From assembly GCA_902826885.1 (NCBI GenBank), contig CADEGL010000009.1, forward strand, positions 23,533-87,532: a stretch of DNA of 64,000 bases, in the 5' to 3' direction. Of the stretch, positions 15,845-23,315 are shown piece after piece. Under the pieces are notes generated by a model. The model was given only the letters and a program-made list of their open reading frames with translations, searched no databases and was not told the DNA's origin. The DNA is from an uncultured Alphaproteobacteria bacterium. Lineage in GTDB: Bacteria > Pseudomonadota > Alphaproteobacteria > CADEGL01. Position 1 is the first letter of the stretch. Each line of letters opens with the position of its first letter. Made by a program: the position numbers and the translations under genes.

Positions 15845-18208
15845 TCAGTGCCGCCCGTAGGTGTCGTCGAAGCGGACAATGTCGTCTTCGCCCAGATAGG
15901 CGCCGGACTGCACCTCAATCAGGTGTACGGCCACCTTGCCGGGGTTCTCCAGCCGGTGGGTCGCGCCGGCGGGGATGTAGATCGCTTCGTTCTCGCGCAG
16001 AAGCCGCGTTTCGTCGTTGCATGTCGTCAACGCCGTGCCGGACACCACCACCCAATGTTCGGCGCGATGATGGTGCATCTGAAGGCTCAGCTTCGCGCCG
16101 GGCTTCACCATGATCCGCTTCACCTGAAAGCGCTCACCGATATCCACGGTCTGGTAGAAGCCCCACGGGCGGTAAACCTTGGTGTGATGCAGCCGCTCAG
16201 GCCGGTTGCGCAGGCGGGACACGAGCTTGCCCACGTCGGCGCTGTGCTCGCTGTCGGCCACCAGGATGACGTCGTCGGTCGCCACTACGATCAGGTCCTC
16301 GACGCCGATGGCCGCGACCAGGTGTCCGTCACCGCGGATGTAGCTGTTGCGCACGCGGTCGAGGATGACGTCGCCCTCGGTCACGTTGCCGGCTTCGTCG
16401 CTTTTCTTGACTTCGCGCAGCGAACGCCATGAGCCGATGTCGCTCCAGCCCATGTCGACCGGTACGATGGCCGCGTGCGTCGTATGTTCCATCACCGCGT
16501 GGTCGATGGACAGATTGGGCGCTTGGCCGAACCTGTCGGCGTCCAGGCGAAAGAAGTCGAGATCGTCCCGCCCCTCGGCAATGGCGTGTTCGCACGCTTC
16601 CACCATCGCGGGCTGCAGGCGGCGCAGTTCGGTGAGATAGAGCGCGGCCGGCATCAGAAAGATGCCGCTGTTCCAACGGTAAGAGCCCTGCGTCAGATAG
16701 CGTTCGGCTTCGTCCAGGCTTGGCTTTTCCACGAAACGGTCGACATGGAGGATTCCGTCCGTGTCTTCCACGGGTTCACCGGCCGCGATATAGCCGTAAC
16801 CTGTCTCTGGACGTGTTGGTTGGATGCCGAAGGTGCAGAGAAGATCGCGCTTGGCGCCCGTCATGGCCGAGTTGACGGCCTTACGAAAGGCTGCCGCATC
16901 GGCGATGTGATGGTCCGAGGGTTGGATCAGCATCACACCCTCCGGATCGTCGGCGACGACCAGAAGAGCGGCCACGGCGGCGGCGGGTGCCGTGTTTCGC
17001 GCAACCGGTTCCAAGACGATGCGGCGCGGCGCGATTCCGGCTTCCTGCAATTGCTCGGCGATCAGGAAGCGATGTTCGTCGCTGCACACGACAATGGGCG
17101 CGGCAAAGCCGGCGTCCGACGCCGTTCGAGACACGGTTTCCTGCAGCATCGTGCGCTCGGACATCAGCGGCAGAAGCTGCTTGGGATAGGCTTGGCGGGA
17201 CAATGGCCAAAGCCGCGTGCCGGACCCGCCCGACAGGATCACCGGATGAATCTTGCCTTTGACCGAAGCCGACCGGACTGCCCGGTTCGGCGCGGGTTTT
17301 TCGGCCGCTGGCGGAACGGGGGCGGAGGTCCGCAGCTCGAGATTGGGGCTCTCTGGACTGGGGCGAGCTTCCGGGGGCGAAGAAACCTCCATCGCCGCGC
17401 TATTATTATAAGTGTCGACCGCGTTCTGATCGGGACTCACAACCGTTTCAAAGGCGCCATCTGGTACCCAGCGATAACCGAACGCCGGATAGTTCTCGAT
17501 GGCCGCGAAGGAATCGTCGAGCTGGCGGAACTTCTGCCGGATGCGCTTGATCAGAGAGCGAACGTTCGTGCGATGGCCCAAGATGCCGTCGCCGGCGAAA
17601 AATTCCTTGCCGCGCACCACGTCGTAGATTTCCCGATAGGTTACGTCCTCGCCCGCGCGGCTGGCCAGCAAGCGGACGATGTTGAACTCGACGACGGTGA
17701 GGGGAACGGACTGCCCTTTCCACTGGGCGCGGTCGACCTTGAGGTTCAGATGAAGCGAGCCCAACTCAAGCGCTTCGTCCTTGGCAAGCTTGGGGCCCGA
17801 ACCTTTGGCACCCTCGGCCACGACTCGCAGACGGCGCGCGATGACGGAGGAACTGCGCGACTTGTCCATGAAGTCGACGGCACCGCCATCGAGCGCGATG
17901 ACCTCGTTCTTCTCGCTGGCGAAGGCCGTTAGGATGACGACGGGCAAGTTGAATCCGAGCAGGCGCAGCTTCTTCAGCACCTCCGCGCCGGAGATGGTCG
18001 GCATGTGCCAATCCAGGAGCACCACGTCGCACGTGTGCCCATCCACCAGCCACTTAAGCGCTTCGTTGCCGTCCGCGAAGTGCTCCACGGCGAGCTGATG
18101 GTCCTCGAGATTGGGAACGATGGATTCCCGATACAGGGAATCGTCATCGATCAGCAGGACGTTAACGGCGTCCTCACGAGCACCCATGTCCGTCGTGACG
18201 GCTTCCAT
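15845..18208 (-). CDS. manC: Fusion: ChvI/OmpR-type response regulator + mannose-1-phosphate guanylyltransferase/mannose-6-phosphate isomerase
   Basis: One uninterrupted 787-codon gene. Residues 17-133 are a CheY-like receiver with D21-D23, phospho-acceptor D66 (VVLLDWHMP), T94 and K116 all present. Residues 145-248 are an OmpR-type winged helix (PLTVVEFNIVRLLASRAG, then NVRSLIKRIRQKFRQL and ENYPAFGYRW). Residues 249-318 are a Pro/Ser/Glu-rich linker. Residues 319-787 are a complete type II ManC: GGSGTRLWPLSRQAYPKQ, VEKPSLDEAERYL, MGWSDIGSW and the cupin isomerase block QMHHHRAEHWVVVSG. The start at 18208 follows GAGGG 6 bases upstream. No stop or frameshift separates the halves. ManC makes GDP-mannose; the regulator half resembles regulators near ChvG-type kinases, but no kinase gene is in the window. 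ManC enzymes are normally about 470 aa and free-standing. Confidence 0.93.
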   Translation of the reverse strand: MEAVTTDMGAREDAVNVLLIDDDSLYRESIVPNLEDHQLAVEHFADGNEALKWLVDGHTCDVVLLDWHMPTISGAEVLKKLRLLGFNLPVVILTAFASEKNEVIALDGGAVDFMDKSRSSSVIARRLRVVAEGAKGSGPKLAKDEALELGSLHLNLKVDRAQWKGQSVPLTVVEFNIVRLLASRAGEDVTYREIYDVVRGKEFFAGDGILGHRTNVRSLIKRIRQKFRQLDDSFAAIENYPAFGYRWVPDGAFETVVSPDQNAVDTYNNSAAMEVSSPPEARPSPESPNLELRTSAPVPPAAEKPAPNRAVRSASVKGKIHPVILSGGSGTRLWPLSRQAYPKQLLPLMSERTMLQETVSRTASDAGFAAPIVVCSDEHRFLIAEQLQEAGIAPRRIVLEPVARNTAPAAAVAALLVVADDPEGVMLIQPSDHHIADAAAFRKAVNSAMTGAKRDLLCTFGIQPTRPETGYGYIAAGEPVEDTDGILHVDRFVEKPSLDEAERYLTQGSYRWNSGIFLMPAALYLTELRRLQPAMVEACEHAIAEGRDDLDFFRLDADRFGQAPNLSIDHAVMEHTTHAAIVPVDMGWSDIGSWRSLREVKKSDEAGNVTEGDVILDRVRNSYIRGDGHLVAAIGVEDLIVVATDDVILVADSEHSADVGKLVSRLRNRPERLHHTKVYRPWGFYQTVDIGERFQVKRIMVKPGAKLSLQMHHHRAEHWVVVSGTALTTCNDETRLLRENEAIYIPAGATHRLENPGKVAVHLIEVQSGAYLGEDDIVRFDDTYGRH
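17399..17415. repeat. 17-bp AT-rich repeat, copy 1 (inside the fusion linker)
   Basis: GCTATTATTATAAGTGT occurs here and again at 19543-19559 on the same strand. In this copy it encodes DTYNNS (residues 265-270) of the linker. Read on the minus strand it contains a perfect TATAAT hexamer (complement of 17405-17410) just 13 bases before an in-frame ATG at 17392. No matching -35 hexamer is evident. Confidence 0.7.
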
Positions 18209-18340
18209 CGATAACCCTCATTGATGTCACCCAACCGCCCCGCCGGCCTCGCCCAGACGTTTGAACTAGGACGATATTTCCGGGCCCGCCGCGGATCGCG
18301 CTCCGATGAAGGACAGACGGGGCCATAGGGGGTTTATTCC

Positions 18341-18360
18341 GCGCACCAGAGGTGGTGCGC
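18341..18360. repeat. 20-bp perfect inverted repeat (hairpin or operator)
   Basis: GCGCACCA-GAGG-TGGTGCGC is a perfect 8-bp stem with a 4-base loop in the 212-base gap between the ureohydrolase stop (18421) and the fusion gene start (18208). It lies 60 bases past the ureohydrolase stop on the transcribed strand, with no T-run after it. It could be a terminator of that gene or an operator for the fusion gene. Confidence 0.45.
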
Positions 18361-18420
18361 CAGCGGCATCGGAGTGACAAAACTGTGGCGAGGGCGAAGC
18401 CGGAAAGGCCGCGCGGTTCG

Positions 18421-19452
18421 CTATTTCTTTTGGCCGCGCAGGTAATCCGCGATCAGGCAGATCTGTTCGAACATGAGGACCATGCCGTTCATGGAGGTGA
18501 TGTTGTTGGGGTTGTCCTTGGTCGGGATGATGCAGACCACGTCCCCGCCGATCACGTCCAGGCCGCGCAAGCCCTGCAACAGCGCGATGGCTTCACCGGT
18601 CATCAGGCCGGTATAGCCGGGCTCGAGGTTCGACACGGCGGGGGCGTGGGAGGGGTCCAGCACGTCCATGTCGAAGGTGATGTAGACCGGTGAATCGCCC
18701 ACCCTTTCCCGGATGGCCTCGATGGTCTTTTGCACGCCGAGCTCACGGTATTCGTCGATGGTGATGACGCGGTAGCCCAGCCTGTCACTCGATTTGCGCC
18801 AGTCGAGCGTCACCACGTTGCCGCGGATGCCGACCTGCACGCTTTTGGAGGTATCGATATGGCCTTCGATCGCGGCGTAGGAGGCCCAGTGGGCGGCCGA
18901 GCGCACGGCGCCGAGCCAATGCGGGATATGGTCGTAGGAATCGGTGTGGGCGTCGAAGTGGACGAGCGCTGCCTTACGCCCTTTCGAAATGCGGGCGTCC
19001 TTGCCCGCGATGGCCTTCAGGATCGGCCCGGTGATGGAGTGATCGCCCCCGACCGAGACGGGCCGCGTGCCGGCTGCGTCGAGCCGCTTGTAGAACGCCT
19101 CGATATGTTGGACCGAAACATCGTTGACCATGGCCTCGGGCAAGGGGGTATCGCCCAAGTCGTTGATCCGGCATTCGGTCCAGGGATTGAGCTGATATTT
19201 GAAATGCGCGCGCTTGTACCAGCAGGAGACGTGGCGCATGAAGCGCGGCGCCAGATGCTGGTCGCGTTCGGTCGAACCGTTGCCCGAGCTGTGGGGCACG
19301 CCGACAAGGGCGATGTCCGCCTCGGCGGGGTTCTCGTTCCAGGGCGCGCGGAAGAAGGTGGGTATGCCATACCAGTACCAGCGGTTGGTTTCCGCCTTCA
19401 TGCGCGCATAGGTCGCGTCGTCCATCGGCGGAATCTGCGGCCAGTCAGCCAT
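18421..19452 (-). CDS. Ureohydrolase (agmatinase/arginase family)
   Basis: A 343-aa manganese-dependent ureohydrolase that cleaves a guanidino compound to an amine and urea. All metal-binding motifs are intact: GGDHSITGPIL, HFDAHTDSYD and FDMDVLDPSHAPAVSN. The start is ATG at 19452, with a strong GGGAGGAG 5 bases upstream; this replaces a longer frame. Loop sequences around the active site (LGVPHSSGNGSTERDQHL near the N-terminus) are closer to agmatinase-like than to arginase enzymes, but the real substrate (agmatine, guanidinobutyrate, guanidinopropionate or other) cannot be read. The neighbours (monooxygenase, M24 protein, ABC importer) suggest catabolism of a nitrogenous compound. Confidence 0.9.
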   Translation of the reverse strand: MADWPQIPPMDDATYARMKAETNRWYWYGIPTFFRAPWNENPAEADIALVGVPHSSGNGSTERDQHLAPRFMRHVSCWYKRAHFKYQLNPWTECRINDLGDTPLPEAMVNDVSVQHIEAFYKRLDAAGTRPVSVGGDHSITGPILKAIAGKDARISKGRKAALVHFDAHTDSYDHIPHWLGAVRSAAHWASYAAIEGHIDTSKSVQVGIRGNVVTLDWRKSSDRLGYRVITIDEYRELGVQKTIEAIRERVGDSPVYITFDMDVLDPSHAPAVSNLEPGYTGLMTGEAIALLQGLRGLDVIGGDVVCIIPTKDNPNNITSMNGMVLMFEQICLIADYLRGQKK

Positions 19453-19467
19453 CGCACTCCTCCCGTT

Positions 19468-19484
19468 TATGGAATTTTTGTCCG
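19468..19484 (-). promoter_or_regulatory. Leader motif shared with the M24 gene (copy 1)
   Basis: TATGGAATTTTTGTCCG on the plus strand lies 15 bases before the ureohydrolase start. The same elements, TATGGAATTTT and TGTCCG with three extra bases between them, occur 19 bases before the M24 gene start at 22195-22214. Similar position and sequence suggest a common control element. This is inference from two copies. Confidence 0.4.
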
Positions 19485-19542
19485 GCGACACTCAAAAATG
19501 CATGAACCGATGGAGCTTAAGTCGAGACGGCGGTTTCTTCAG

Positions 19543-19559
19543 GCTATTATTATAAGTGT
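19543..19559. repeat. 17-bp AT-rich repeat, copy 2 (divergent promoter region)
   Basis: The copy of GCTATTATTATAAGTGT in the 173-base gap between the divergent ureohydrolase (minus) and monooxygenase (plus) genes. It holds a perfect TATAAT on the minus strand (complement of 19549-19554), about 97 bases from the ureohydrolase start, and TATTAT on the plus strand, about 75 bases before the monooxygenase start. A promoter role for either gene is plausible, though -35 hexamers are weak. Confidence 0.6.
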
Positions 19560-19625
19560 GCGGGGCAGATTATGCTTGCTCTGCCTGCTCACTGTTCTTC
19601 GCGCCGCTGAGTTCGAGGGGATCGC

Positions 19626-20984
19626 ATGGCCAAGAAAATGATGCGTATCGGCATGTCCATCCGAGGGCTGGGTTATCACCCGGCCGCATGGCACCACCCG
19701 GATGTCCCCGCGGATGGCACCTTTCGGTTCGAACACTATGTGCGCAGCGCCCAGTCGGCGGAACGCGGCAAGTGCGATTTGATCTTCTTCGCCGACGGTA
19801 TCGGCATCCGCGAACGCGATGCGCCGCGCGGTTCGCTCGCACGTTCGGGCTATGAAATCGTCGAGATGGAGCCGATGACGCTTCTGCCGGCGCTGGCTGT
19901 CGTGACGAAGCATGTCGGGCTCGTGACCACCGCTTCGACGACCTACAACGAGCCCTATCACATCGCCCGCAAGTTCGCGACGCTCGACCTGATCAGTAAC
20001 GGCCGGGCTGGCTGGAACATGGTCACGTCCTGGTCTGAGGCCGAGGCCAAGAATTTCAACCGTGAGGAGCATCTCGACTACGACACGCGCTATGAGCGCG
20101 CGGCCGAGTTCGTCGAGGTGGTGAAGGGCCTGTGGGATGGCTGGGAGAAGGACGCGTTTCTGTTCGACCGGAAGGCTGGCCAGTTCTACGACGAGAGCAA
20201 GGCCCATGTGCTGAACCACAAGGGCAAGCACTTCCAGGTCAAGGGTCCCCTCAACGTGGCCGGCATGCCGCAGGGACATCCCGTGCTGGTGCAAGCCGGC
20301 GCGTCCGAACAGGGACGGGAGATCGCGGCGGAGACGGCGGATGTGGTCTATGCCGTGCACGGCAAAATCGCGCAGGCGCAAGCTTATTATGCCGACGTCA
20401 AGGGCCGCATGGCCAAATACGGCCGCGACCGGGACGACCTGAAGATTCTGCCCGCGATATGCCCCGTGGTCGGACGCACGGTCGCGGAGGCCCAGGCCAA
20501 GTTCGACCAGTTGCAGGAACTGCTCGATCCCCTCGTCGGCCTGGCGCGGCTGTACAACACGTTCGGCGATTTGTCGGGTTATCCGCTCGACGAACCCGTT
20601 CCGGTGGATGCGCTGGGGCCGCAGGAAATTCGCAGCATGAGTGAGACCCTCCTGAAACGCGTGCGCGAGGAAAAACCCACGATCCGTGAACTCTATAAAG
20701 AAGTGGCAGGCCGGGTGACGGGCTTCGGCGTGATCGGGACGCCCGCCCAGGTTGCCGATGCGATGCAGGAGTGGCTGGAGAACGATGCCTGCGACGGCTT
20801 CAATGTCACGCCCACCCATCTTCCGGGCGGGTGCGACGATTTCGTCGACATGGTCGTTCCCGAGCTGCAGCGCCGGGGTATCTTCCGCAAGGAATATGAA
20901 GGCAAGACCCTGCGTGAGAATCTAGGCCTCAAGCCCGCGGTCAACCGCTACACCGTGGCGCGCAGCCGCAACGCCGCGGAATAG
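19626..20984 (+). CDS. LLM-class flavin-dependent monooxygenase (NtaA/SnaA/DszA family)
   Basis: A 452-aa bacterial luciferase-like TIM-barrel monooxygenase using reduced FMN from a separate reductase. It has the family's N-terminal GMSIRGLGYHPAAWHHPD, the FMN-site region ADGIGIRERD, TASTTYNEPYHIARKFATLD, ISNGRAGWNMVTSW and NHKGKHFQVKGPLN, and the PVLVQAGASEQGREIAAE block. These place it with the nitrilotriacetate, alkanesulfonate and dibenzothiophene sulfone monooxygenase branch. The start ATG at 19626 has GAGGGG 5 bases upstream. It is convergent with the M24 gene (30 bases between stops). The substrate is unknown; C-N or C-S bond cleavage of a small organic is likely. Confidence 0.88.
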   Translation: MAKKMMRIGMSIRGLGYHPAAWHHPDVPADGTFRFEHYVRSAQSAERGKCDLIFFADGIGIRERDAPRGSLARSGYEIVEMEPMTLLPALAVVTKHVGLVTTASTTYNEPYHIARKFATLDLISNGRAGWNMVTSWSEAEAKNFNREEHLDYDTRYERAAEFVEVVKGLWDGWEKDAFLFDRKAGQFYDESKAHVLNHKGKHFQVKGPLNVAGMPQGHPVLVQAGASEQGREIAAETADVVYAVHGKIAQAQAYYADVKGRMAKYGRDRDDLKILPAICPVVGRTVAEAQAKFDQLQELLDPLVGLARLYNTFGDLSGYPLDEPVPVDALGPQEIRSMSETLLKRVREEKPTIRELYKEVAGRVTGFGVIGTPAQVADAMQEWLENDACDGFNVTPTHLPGGCDDFVDMVVPELQRRGIFRKEYEGKTLRENLGLKPAVNRYTVARSRNAAE

Positions 20985-21014
20985 GCGGGTTCGGGATTCG
21001 ATCCGCGGCTCGGT

Positions 21015-22175
21015 TCAGACCGAGATGATCTCGCGCGGGACGTTGCTGATGCGCTCGGCCGCGCCGTTGGTGACGATGACGCTCTCGCCGATGCACATGC
21101 TGAGGTCCTTCGGCCGATCGAACACGATCATGTGGGTGAAGAACACCATGCCCGGTTCGATCACCTGCGGATTGTCGGCATAGATCATCGGCCAATCCAT
21201 CCAGGTGGGCGGATACATGGCACCCATGGTGTAGCCGCAGGCCGCCTGGGTCGCATGGCCGAAGCCGGCCTTCTCGAACGTCTTCTGGTGCGCGGCGAAC
21301 ACCTCGCCGACGGTCCGGCCCGGGCGCAGGATGTCCTGGCACGCGGCGATCGCGTCCGCGCAGGCTTTGTTCATGTCGCGCAAGCGCGAGTCCACTTTGC
21401 CGACGATCACGTTGTACATCGTGGCTGCGTGATAGAGGCGGTAGGACGCGCCCGGTTCGAACAGGACGTTGTCCTCCTTGCCGACGATGTTCTCGCCCGT
21501 GTGATAGCGGCCGAAGAATTTGGCCTCGCCGCCGCCGAAGGGCCAGCGGCTGGCTGCGGGGTCGCCGCCGGCCGACATCTGGGCGTCCATCATCTTGCCG
21601 AAGACGGCCTTGGTGGAGGCGCCCGGCTTCACGTGCTTGAGGCTCACTTCGCGGATGAGATCGCAGAGCGCGCCGGCCTTGCGTGTGTACTCCAACTCCT
21701 TCGGGCTTTTCACGAGGCGCAAAAGCCGGACGAGATCCGAGGCATCCGTTGTCTTGCAGAAACCCTCCAGCGCCGCATCCACCATCTTGCCGCGCTGCGC
21801 CGTGAGGCCATAGGCGTGGTACTCGATGCCCAGGCGCTTTCCGCGGCAGCCGTAATCCTCCAGCATCTTCCTCAGATCGTCGCCCGGGGTGGCGCCGGCG
21901 CGGTCGTACCAGATGCGGATGTCATCGATGATCGAGGTGGCGCGGGACTGCAATTTGTCGGCCGTGCGGGTAAGAAGCGCGATGCGGCCATCGGCGCCCA
22001 TATAGAGCCCCTGAAACATGGTGAAGCCCATCGTGTCGTAGCCGGTCAGATAGTACATGGACTCCTGCCGGAACATGACCAACCCGTCGAGACCCTGTTC
22101 CGCCATCTTCGCGCAGGCGGCTTTTTGCCGCGCCGCGAACTCTTCCCGCGAGAAATGCAAGATCGGTCCGGCCAT
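21015..22175 (-). CDS. M24 (creatinase/prolidase-fold) family protein lacking metal ligands
   Basis: A 386-aa two-domain pita-bread protein. The N-terminal creatinase domain reads FSREEFAARQKAACAKMAEQ and YYLTGYDTMGF; the catalytic domain includes DLVRLLRLVKSPKELEYTRK and GRTVGEVFAAHQKTFEKAG. The five metal ligands of aminopeptidase P enzymes are not conserved: the first two sit in LFEPGASYRLYHAATMY, the His position is GYTMGAMYPP, the Glu position is FFTHMIVFD, and the last is CIGESVIVT. This points to a metal-independent hydrolase like creatinase or ectoine hydrolase-type members rather than a peptidase. The ATG at 22175 has AGGGAG 7-8 bases upstream, better than the ATG at 22181. It lies downstream of the ABC genes on the same strand. 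Confidence 0.85.
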   Translation of the reverse strand: MAGPILHFSREEFAARQKAACAKMAEQGLDGLVMFRQESMYYLTGYDTMGFTMFQGLYMGADGRIALLTRTADKLQSRATSIIDDIRIWYDRAGATPGDDLRKMLEDYGCRGKRLGIEYHAYGLTAQRGKMVDAALEGFCKTTDASDLVRLLRLVKSPKELEYTRKAGALCDLIREVSLKHVKPGASTKAVFGKMMDAQMSAGGDPAASRWPFGGGEAKFFGRYHTGENIVGKEDNVLFEPGASYRLYHAATMYNVIVGKVDSRLRDMNKACADAIAACQDILRPGRTVGEVFAAHQKTFEKAGFGHATQAACGYTMGAMYPPTWMDWPMIYADNPQVIEPGMVFFTHMIVFDRPKDLSMCIGESVIVTNGAAERISNVPREIISV

Positions 22176-22194
22176 GTTCATTCTCCCTGTCGCG

Positions 22195-22214
22195 TATGGA
22201 ATTTTGGGTGTCCG
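22195..22214 (-). promoter_or_regulatory. Leader motif shared with the ureohydrolase gene (copy 2)
   Basis: TATGGAATTTT-GGG-TGTCCG on the plus strand, 19 bases before the M24 start. It matches the element at 19468-19484 in 17 positions apart from a 3-base insertion. It sits in the 60-base gap after the ABC ATPase gene, so this gene may have its own regulated promoter. Confidence 0.4.
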
Positions 22215-22235
22215 CCCCGTTCCGCGGCTTCGTGT

Positions 22236-23312
22236 TTAGGCGCCTGGCAGCACGAGCACGCGGGCGGGATCGATGGCGAGTTCGACGGCGGCGCCGGGCT
22301 GGAGGGCGCTTGCGCGCATGCCGTGGTCCTCGACCAGGAGATCGGCGCCGGCGGCTTCCACGCGGATATGGCTCGCCTTGCCGAGATAGGTGACCGTTCG
22401 CACGCGGCCGGGCACGCGATTGTCGTTCGGGCCTGGATTGCCGATGCGGATATTCTCCGGCCGCACGGCCAGCATGGCTTTGGTGCCAATGGCGGGCGCG
22501 CTCGCCGCGCGCGCCGCGCGCAGCCGCGCGCCCTGACCGGCCTCGAGGACCAGGGCGTCGCCGGCGGATTCCGCGACCGTGGCCGGGATGAAGTTGCACA
22601 GACCGATGAACTGGGCGACGAAGCGCGTCTTGGGCCGGTCATAGATCTCGCGCGGCGGGCCTACTTGCTCCACCCGGCCTTGGTTCATCACCACGATCCG
22701 GTCGGCCAGGACCAAGGCTTCCTCCTGGTCGTGGGTCACGAACAGGGTGGTCGTGTCCAGCTTGCCGATCAGCCCGCGAAGCTCCTCGCGCATGCGCACG
22801 CGCAGCTGCGCATCCAGGTTGGAGAACGGCTCGTCGAGCAAAAGCACGGCGGGGCGGATGGCCAGCGCGCGGGCCAGGGCCACGCGCTGCTGCTGGCCGC
22901 CTGAGAGTTGGCGCGGCAGCCGGCCGCCCAGCGCGCCCAGTTCCACCATCTGCAGCATCTCCTGCACGCGCGTCTTCCGGTCCGCGGCGGGCACTTTCAG
23001 GTTCTTGAGGCCGAACTCGATGTTCTCGGCCACGGTCAGGTGCGGGAAGAGGGCATAGCTCTGGAACACCATGCCCGTGTCGCGCTTGTAGGGCGGCAGG
23101 CGGGTGATATCCCGCCCCTGGATGCGGATCTCGCCCGCGGTCGGTTCGATAAAGCCGGCGACCATGCGCAAGGTGGTGGTCTTGCCGCAGCCGCTCGGCC
23201 CCAACAGGCAGACCAGCTCGCCCTTGGGCACGTCGATGGACAGATCGTCGACCGCCACCATGCGGCCGAACTCCTTGCGCAGGGACTGCATCGAAAGGAC
23301 GGAAGCACTCAT
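22236..23312 (-). CDS. ABC importer ATPase, PotA/FbpC type
   Basis: A 358-aa ATPase of the spermidine/putrescine, iron and 2-aminoethylphosphonate importer class. It has Walker A GPSGCGKTTTLRMVAG, Q-loop FQSYALFPHLTV, signature RQLSGGQQQRVALARALA, Walker B VLLLDEPFSNLD and H-loop FVTHDQEEAL, followed by a C-terminal TOBE-type beta domain (from about residue 240). It forms one operon with the two permease genes upstream (3 bases from the second permease). No solute-binding protein gene is next to it. Confidence 0.93.
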   Translation of the reverse strand: MSASVLSMQSLRKEFGRMVAVDDLSIDVPKGELVCLLGPSGCGKTTTLRMVAGFIEPTAGEIRIQGRDITRLPPYKRDTGMVFQSYALFPHLTVAENIEFGLKNLKVPAADRKTRVQEMLQMVELGALGGRLPRQLSGGQQQRVALARALAIRPAVLLLDEPFSNLDAQLRVRMREELRGLIGKLDTTTLFVTHDQEEALVLADRIVVMNQGRVEQVGPPREIYDRPKTRFVAQFIGLCNFIPATVAESAGDALVLEAGQGARLRAARAASAPAIGTKAMLAVRPENIRIGNPGPNDNRVPGRVRTVTYLGKASHIRVEAAGADLLVEDHGMRASALQPGAAVELAIDPARVLVLPGA

Positions 23313-23315
23313 GGG

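Noticed and set aside
15845..17392. Treating manC as a separate gene with its own ribosome site at the internal ATG (17392)
   Set aside because: There is no Shine-Dalgarno before this ATG and no stop codon ends the regulator part, so the simplest reading is one fused gene. The internal start is kept only as a hypothesis.
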